Positions 58,108 through 64,000 of a stretch of 64,000 nucleotides of DNA are shown here, one piece after another. Within the stretch, counting starts at the first letter, position 1. Each line of letters begins with the position of its first letter. Made by a program: the position numbers and the translations under genes. The DNA is from Flaccisagitta enflata (taxonomy: Eukaryota > Chaetognatha > Sagittoidea > Aphragmophora): contig OZ231127.1 in assembly GCA_965153355.1 (NCBI GenBank), forward strand, positions 73,284,001 through 73,348,000, given 5' to 3'. The notes below the pieces were generated by a model, which saw nothing but the letters and a program-made list of their open reading frames with translations, was not told where the DNA came from and did not search any database.

Positions 58108-58271
58108 TCAGTTCGTTTGAATAACTTTTTTTACAGATAAAAATACAGGAAAATGATCGCTTTTTGTTAGGGTATTTAATACGCCAAAATGGATTATGTC
58201 GGAGTCCATATTGGTGTAAATATGATCTAAGGTATTCTGTCTCAAATGAGTTGGGTGAGTAATTAGTTGTC
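58108..58271 (-). pseudogene. C-terminal end of the endonuclease domain, in a shifted frame
   Basis: Directly after the main Helentron frame stops, another minus frame continues the endonuclease fold with LDHIYTN and the catalytic-type SDHFPVFLS, then ends. One indel near 58275-58290 would account for the break. It could be a real mutation or a sequencing error. Confidence 0.75.
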
Positions 58272-61200
58272 TTAGGCCAAGGGTTCGCAAAATGAGATAA
58301 ACTCATTGGGCATATTTTCGGGGTTTTTGTTGAAATCACCAAAAATAGCTATTTTGGTAGATGGACCGGAATTTTCAGAAACTAATGAAATCAATCGAGC
58401 TGCTTCTTTATACACCTGAATAGAACCTTCAGGCATAACATAAAGAAAAAACAGAACAATATCACGAAACTGTTCATTTTCTTTGTAAAATTTGGGATAT
58501 TTTGCAGTCATGATAACACCATTTTGTAGTAAGTTTTGGCCACAATTGTCTATCGAAGGAATTTTTGAATACAAAGCGGCACTCATAGAGGGACGATTAT
58601 TGCTAGAGAGATTAAGAAGAGGCTTACCAAATTCTTTCATAGGCATTTCCTTGCCTTCACAAAAACGAGTATCAACAATAGCAAAGACAGAAGAACCTTT
58701 TACATTCCAGTCATTTTCTAGAGCGACAACTTTGCCAATGACTGACTGAGAATTCAAAAATAATATTGAATTAAATTCATCTTTCATGTCAAACAAGCAG
58801 GGCATTGACACATTCAACTTAGCATTTAGACGTAATCGTTCCATTTCTTGGACACAACGGACATCGTGACGAATTTTTGTTGCAGCAAGCCCTTCATGAC
58901 CTAAAATTGAAACATTTGACTTTGAAGGACACCGTGAAAAGGCGACATAATGACAATGGGATGTATGCCCTTTTCTGTCAGAAAAATCTACAACAATCTT
59001 TGACAGCGTAGCACCTTGGGTTCGGTTCACAGTACGAGCTTTGGCAGCTCGTAATGGAAACTGTTTCCTGGTAAAATATTTTGACTTACATGAAATTGAT
59101 TGTCGTAAAACTGGCAACCAACTGCTGGGAATTGAACTATCGTACAAGAATTGATAGGTTTGACGCCAAAGCCTTCCTACTGTTGAATCTTGAGGATCGA
59201 CCCAAATTATATCACCCTTACTCGAGTTTTTTGTGTATTTTTTAGCAATACAGGGAGTACCATTGGTTATCCCATCATTGACATCAAGGTTACTGGTAAA
59301 GTCATATTCATGGTCAATAGCCAAATTTAATTTAGCAGAAAGATTCTGAACTTCCCCTCTTCCAATTGAGGCAATATTGCAATCAATGGTATCAGGAGAT
59401 ATAGGAGCATTAGCTGCATGTTTATCATCAGCTGGTATGACATACCTCTTCTCGGGAGGTGCCAATGAAAACCAACTGTCATTGATCGTATCGCATCTAT
59501 CATTAGTTAATGTTATGTAATTTGCATCTGGAATGATTGAGCTATCTCTGGGAATGATTTGTTCACTTATATATGTTTTATCAACATCGCTCAAAGGTGA
59601 TTCACGTAGTCTATTCAAAAATTGAGCCCAATCCTTTTCATCGCGTTGTCGCATAATTTCATCAAATTCAAACATTTTTATCTCTTCTTCCCAAATATTA
59701 AAGGCTAAAGGACGGCCTTTAACTTGAGAATGTGCATCAATGTTGTGCATTTGCCAAACTGGCCGACCTTTTACAGGGAGTAACTGAAACAAATCCCCAA
59801 CAGTCAAAACATGAACACCGCCAAATGGTACGTCATCGCGTTCCTTAATTCTGCACAGCCTTTGACTCATATCAATCCACATTTCATTATCAACCATACT
59901 AACTTCATCGATAATGAGGACTTTTAAGTCACCCAGTTTTGCTTGTAACTCTGCTAATTTGCTTCCCGTAAGTTGCTCACGCTTTTTCTGAGTGCCAAAT
60001 GGCATTTTAAATAGTGTGTTTATAGTGTGACCACGGACTTGATGACTAGCCTTTCCAGTAAACGCACACTTTACTACATGAAGGGCTGAATGATCTAGTC
60101 CAGGAACACTATTAAAATACCTTTTTGCAGCTTCATAGAGGACATTGACAGCTGTGGTCTTTCCAACACCAGCGCCCCCAGAGAGGAACCAGAGGATCTG
60201 ATCACTGTTTGACCCTTGCTTCAACTTATGCAAAAAAAAGTTGACAAATTGAAACTGCTTTTTGTTCAATTTGGCAGCTTCACTATGAAAAAAGCTTTCA
60301 GACCATTCATCATCATAATGATAGGATCTTGAAATAAGTGCACTGGGAGTTCGCTCAGGCAAAGGCAAGTTTTGTTCTGCTGCTCGCTGATGTCTCAAAC
60401 TGTCTCCATGGGCCTGCCCAACACTGGGGGCTAAATCAGCCATAACCAAATTCTCACTGTCATCATCAGGATGGGTTGTGATATTTTCTAGGCCTCGAAA
60501 TTCAGATTCATACTTTGAATAGATAGATCGCTGTTTATCAACGTAGGCCTTGACCTCTTGATAACGCTCCTTATATGTTTCAAAACTCCCTTTTAACTCA
60601 CAAATGTTACGAAAAGGGAAAAAAAGTAACAATAATTCACGATAATGTTCTTCTTCTTGTGTTTCCACATTAAAATTGATATAACGGATGATTCTTGGTT
60701 TTTTTCGTTTGTTTAAACCATTCAATTTTATAGTAGATGCTTCTGACACTGGTTCATCATCATCCACTTGTTCACTATCCTTTTCTTCGGCAAATTCTTC
60801 AGTGGGGTCTATATTTCTTAGCGCTTTGTGAAATGAACCCAGTCCATCATAATAAGCAACATATTCGGCTAAGCAAATATTTTTTAGGCAATTTGGTCGG
60901 TCCATGTACCGATCAGTGCTGTTTTTAACAAATATGTCGGTATCTTCATCATCCATATCCATAAATTCAGATTCAGGCTTACATAACTTTGCTGAATCTT
61001 CAGCAGTTGGTATGAAGACAACTGCATTGGAACTGTTGTACAATTGGATACCCAACATATAGTAGGCAGCCTCCTGTGCCCCAGTTTCAACATAATCGAT
61101 GAATCTATTCGCTATGTGTCTAACTGATGCTTTATGATTCATTTGTTTGAATGCCGCTTCCTTACTTGCCACACGTAAGGTTTCGGAGAGCCCACGCTCT

Positions 61201-63998
61201 CCCTTTGTGACATAGTCGAGAATGTATGCAGCAGCAGCATAGCCATTGACTACATATTGACAATCCATATTAGCTTTCCATACTGCCAGACATTGAGGAT
61301 TGTACGAATTAATCCACCTCTGATCCAGCGATCTTTTTAAAAACACGGTATCAACATGAATAGAACTTCTTATTGCATCAATATAATCAATGTAAGACAT
61401 GTCTAGATAATTCAAAAGATCTAACATTGAATGCATTTTATGATTTTGAGGTTGTTCTGACCAATTGTTTAGCGTCTCTTCAATCCTTTTGAAATTTGCT
61501 TTGTGTCTGCTCAATTCTTGCAATTGGGAATTAGTTAGAGGTCTCTCTTTGGTTCCTTTATCAAATGGTAGTAAGATTGTAGTTTTGTCCATGGGTGGTT
61601 TGGGAAAATTAAAACGACAAACTTTACTTTTATGGGGACAAGTGCGTGTGTGTCTGTGAGTCTGGCGAGCTATCAATTGTTTCCGTTCATCTATGCTTAA
61701 GAAAGAAATGCTGTTCAAATCATCATTGCAGGTGACAAATTTATCCACATAGTCTGCAACTTTCTCCTCTGAATCTAAACCCAAGACAGGTGCATCTTTC
61801 ATCCAAAGAAGACAGTGTAAGTGAGGAGATCCACGATTTTGGAATTCAACCCGATAGAAGAATTCTTTCATTTCACCCAGAGGACCATTGGGTGAACTCA
61901 GAAAATCAGAGAATAATACACGTGTACGATGATTGAAATGCCTAGCACATGTTACTGGATCAGCCAATATCAACCTTTTCTTTTCCTTAGGGTCCATGTT
62001 TTCAATTTCGGCATCAGTATATTCCTTCTTATCAATCAAACGTCCCAAATTACGTAGCAAATCAGTCCATTGATTCTCAGCAGCAGTAAAGGTACAGAAG
62101 AAAGTGGGTTTACCATGATACCGCATCATGGCAAACAAGTTTTTCTTTATTTTTTCAAAGTAGGCTGGACTACCCCTAACAGATTTTAGGAATTTGTAGC
62201 CTTCATTGTGGTGTAAAATATTTTCTTTATTCAGTTTTAAATCTTTTGCAGTGTAAGTAGACCCATCTTTTTTAACCACTTTTCTTAGGGATACCATTTC
62301 AAGATCAGCTAATAATTTAATCATCGATTTCCGAGTCTTGAAAAATAAATTTTCGTGGTGCCTAGCAAATCTTCTATTCTTATGACGAAGTTCCCACTTA
62401 CATACTTTATGATAACTTATAGGTTTTTTTGTCTTAGAACGAGGTTTTCCTCCAAAAAGACTGCAATAGCTCATCTCTTCAGCATGCTTATCCATGAATA
62501 AATTTCGCGGTTTCTGATTTTCACTCGGAGCAACAGACAGGATATTATCCCATTTTTCTGCTCTTTTTCTCTTTTTTTGGGAAACAGCATTTTTTACCTC
62601 CAAGTCAGATACCAATTCTCGATTTGTCAGCATAGTGGTGAACAATCCATCAGGAGATGGTTCCTCGTCACTTGCATGTTCTTGCTCATCATCATAATAT
62701 AAATTAAAATCAAATAATTTTCCCAACCAAGGAAATTTTTTGTTTGCTTTTTGGACTGGCTTGTCAGTCACAGTATATGCAAACAATAAATCCCTCATGG
62801 AGGCATCATCCTTGATAGATTGCATTCTCTCACGCATTTTTCCTGGATGGAAAAGAACATGACAAGGGTCACCATTCATTGCAACAACCTGAAATGTTGC
62901 CAAAGCAAAGAGGGCATGATTAGAATGAGGCAGAGACGTCTGCGGACAACACACTTTTATTTGGGGCACATCATCATACAGCTTGTTCAATTGTGCCTTT
63001 AGCTCCCTTAACATATCTTGCAAATGGCTAGAATGATGGTTTGAATCATAAATTACAATGGATTTCTGACTTTCTAATAAATGATAAGAGACAACATAGT
63101 GTTTGGTTTTGGGTAAGTAATGTAACAAAACAGTTTTTTTCGAACTTTCAGGTCTCACAAAATTAGGATACCAGTCTGCTAGATTAGCACCAGCACCTAA
63201 TTGGGCCAAACTGAGAGGTGACAAGAAGCGATTAGTTTCAATGTCTACAAAAATATTTTTCATCATCAAGTCAACATATTTTTCAACATACTCAGCATCA
63301 ATATATCCAAGCGATGGAATTGAACCAAAGGAGACAGTTGATGAGATGTCTTTTTTCTTTTGAAGTTTATCTATCTCATCATTTGAAGGCATTGTTGGTG
63401 CAGTCGCCATTTTGGAACTATCTGAATTACTATCTTGATAGTATGTAGTCAAGGTTGAAAAACCCAGGTCATCAAAGCATTCAGTAGCTTTCATGTCAAT
63501 GTCAGAACAGGAGCTTTCTGATTCAACAGTTAAAGCTTCTATGCCATCATCTTCAAGAACATCAACAACATCCACTACATTCTGATCAACTTTCTTATTT
63601 TCATGGACATCAGAGGGAGTATCGCTGTATGCCTGGGTAAATTTTGGCACAGATTTAAAATCAGATTCATCATCACAGTCTTCTAGGTCAATAATCGAAC
63701 CTGGTGATGCAGGGTCAGTTTCATCGTCACTCTCAAGGTTAATTATTCTTAAAATAGCAAAATTGCACACATTTAACTCAGCAAGAGAAATCTCTAAAAA
63801 AGCATCATTTATACGGAATCTAGTGCCATGCACCTCCAATTCATAATCTCCACAAATGTCAAAATCAAACTTCCGACTATCTGGGTCAAGTCCCAACAGA
63901 AAATCGCCAATGGTAAGGCTATCAATAGTTCCTTCCAATGAAAAGACTCGACTCAAATTATTAGAGTCCAAAAAACAAAGATCGATGCTATTGTTCAT
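58272..63998 (-). CDS. Helentron (Helitron2-type) Rep/helicase/endonuclease polyprotein
   Basis: 1908 residues from ATG at 63998; the window edge is two bases away, so the true start may lie outside. It drives rolling-circle transposition: Rep nicks and joins DNA, the helicase unwinds it. Residues 1-90 are globular and 92-210 acidic. Residues about 240-400 resemble an Ulp1-type cysteine protease (H300, YDS near 318, Gln near 351) with His361 where Cys is expected. Residues about 560-940 are Helitron Rep: HUH motif H726-L-H728, then Y925-x3-Y929 with K932. Residues about 1235-1700 are a PIF1-like helicase: Walker A GGAGVGKT (K1280), DE at 1364-1365, GDLFQL near 1402, arginine finger R1689. From about 1740 an endonuclease-exonuclease-phosphatase domain begins (GDFN at 1887-1890) and is cut by a frameshift. 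That order defines Helentrons. No stop interrupts Rep or helicase. Confidence 0.92.
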   Translation of the reverse strand: MNNSIDLCFLDSNNLSRVFSLEGTIDSLTIGDFLLGLDPDSRKFDFDICGDYELEVHGTRFRINDAFLEISLAELNVCNFAILRIINLESDDETDPASPGSIIDLEDCDDESDFKSVPKFTQAYSDTPSDVHENKKVDQNVVDVVDVLEDDGIEALTVESESSCSDIDMKATECFDDLGFSTLTTYYQDSNSDSSKMATAPTMPSNDEIDKLQKKKDISSTVSFGSIPSLGYIDAEYVEKYVDLMMKNIFVDIETNRFLSPLSLAQLGAGANLADWYPNFVRPESSKKTVLLHYLPKTKHYVVSYHLLESQKSIVIYDSNHHSSHLQDMLRELKAQLNKLYDDVPQIKVCCPQTSLPHSNHALFALATFQVVAMNGDPCHVLFHPGKMRERMQSIKDDASMRDLLFAYTVTDKPVQKANKKFPWLGKLFDFNLYYDDEQEHASDEEPSPDGLFTTMLTNRELVSDLEVKNAVSQKKRKRAEKWDNILSVAPSENQKPRNLFMDKHAEEMSYCSLFGGKPRSKTKKPISYHKVCKWELRHKNRRFARHHENLFFKTRKSMIKLLADLEMVSLRKVVKKDGSTYTAKDLKLNKENILHHNEGYKFLKSVRGSPAYFEKIKKNLFAMMRYHGKPTFFCTFTAAENQWTDLLRNLGRLIDKKEYTDAEIENMDPKEKKRLILADPVTCARHFNHRTRVLFSDFLSSPNGPLGEMKEFFYRVEFQNRGSPHLHCLLWMKDAPVLGLDSEEKVADYVDKFVTCNDDLNSISFLSIDERKQLIARQTHRHTRTCPHKSKVCRFNFPKPPMDKTTILLPFDKGTKERPLTNSQLQELSRHKANFKRIEETLNNWSEQPQNHKMHSMLDLLNYLDMSYIDYIDAIRSSIHVDTVFLKRSLDQRWINSYNPQCLAVWKANMDCQYVVNGYAAAAYILDYVTKGERGLSETLRVASKEAAFKQMNHKASVRHIANRFIDYVETGAQEAAYYMLGIQLYNSSNAVVFIPTAEDSAKLCKPESEFMDMDDEDTDIFVKNSTDRYMDRPNCLKNICLAEYVAYYDGLGSFHKALRNIDPTEEFAEEKDSEQVDDDEPVSEASTIKLNGLNKRKKPRIIRYINFNVETQEEEHYRELLLLFFPFRNICELKGSFETYKERYQEVKAYVDKQRSIYSKYESEFRGLENITTHPDDDSENLVMADLAPSVGQAHGDSLRHQRAAEQNLPLPERTPSALISRSYHYDDEWSESFFHSEAAKLNKKQFQFVNFFLHKLKQGSNSDQILWFLSGGAGVGKTTAVNVLYEAAKRYFNSVPGLDHSALHVVKCAFTGKASHQVRGHTINTLFKMPFGTQKKREQLTGSKLAELQAKLGDLKVLIIDEVSMVDNEMWIDMSQRLCRIKERDDVPFGGVHVLTVGDLFQLLPVKGRPVWQMHNIDAHSQVKGRPLAFNIWEEEIKMFEFDEIMRQRDEKDWAQFLNRLRESPLSDVDKTYISEQIIPRDSSIIPDANYITLTNDRCDTINDSWFSLAPPEKRYVIPADDKHAANAPISPDTIDCNIASIGRGEVQNLSAKLNLAIDHEYDFTSNLDVNDGITNGTPCIAKKYTKNSSKGDIIWVDPQDSTVGRLWRQTYQFLYDSSIPSSWLPVLRQSISCKSKYFTRKQFPLRAAKARTVNRTQGATLSKIVVDFSDRKGHTSHCHYVAFSRCPSKSNVSILGHEGLAATKIRHDVRCVQEMERLRLNAKLNVSMPCLFDMKDEFNSILFLNSQSVIGKVVALENDWNVKGSSVFAIVDTRFCEGKEMPMKEFGKPLLNLSSNNRPSMSAALYSKIPSIDNCGQNLLQNGVIMTAKYPKFYKENEQFRDIVLFFLYVMPEGSIQVYKEAARLISLVSENSGPSTKIAIFGDFNKNPENMPNEFISFCEPLA

Positions 63999-64000
63999 TT

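Overview
The window is a repeat-dominated stretch of an animal genome, most likely an invertebrate outside the arthropods. It has a multi-exon gene with GT-AG introns, LTR retrotransposon remains of the animal-restricted BEL/Pao type, a Helentron-type rolling-circle transposon, and a degenerate TTAGGG array (the common metazoan telomere unit; most arthropods use TTAGG). I cannot name the species. A 10-N assembly gap lies at 32619-32628.

Layout. 1-2632: microsatellites and anonymous DNA. 2633-8322: a complete, apparently very young LTR retrotransposon, with two 495-bp LTRs that look identical, a 5-bp target duplication (GCATT) and one intact gag gene on the minus strand with BEL/Pao zinc knuckles, but no protease, reverse transcriptase or integrase. 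Its presumed primer-binding position is perfectly complementary over 15 nt to a segment inside its own LTR, which suggests self-priming. 9-31 kb: dense (GA)n/(CA)n/(GTT)n microsatellites, many minisatellites, a large inverted repeat, and copies of a dispersed family of about 130-250 bp with a covarying terminal hairpin. 28.1-30 kb: a 21-bp satellite. 32.6-37 kb: a frameshifted BEL/Pao gag-pol relic in which zinc knuckle, protease, RT, integrase and the C-terminal DUF5641-like domain can still be traced. 37.3-39.7 kb: degenerate coding-like DNA of unknown origin.

42.8-54.8 kb (minus strand): a host gene whose exons I reconstructed from splice sites. Eleven consecutive exons, plus a probable twelfth, keep compatible phase and give a predicted 653-residue partial protein ending in a 5-residue repeat tract (EPQGH-like). 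I do not recognise the protein. Most of the larger introns carry mobile or foldback elements, several within 10-45 nt of a splice site.

58.1-64 kb (minus strand): a large Helentron protein with an Ulp1-like domain lacking the usual cysteine, a HUH/two-tyrosine Rep, a PIF1-like helicase, and an endonuclease domain split by a frameshift.

Only the host gene is likely to serve the organism. The rest is mobile DNA and its debris. Most long open frames in the window are artefacts of microsatellites and were left out.
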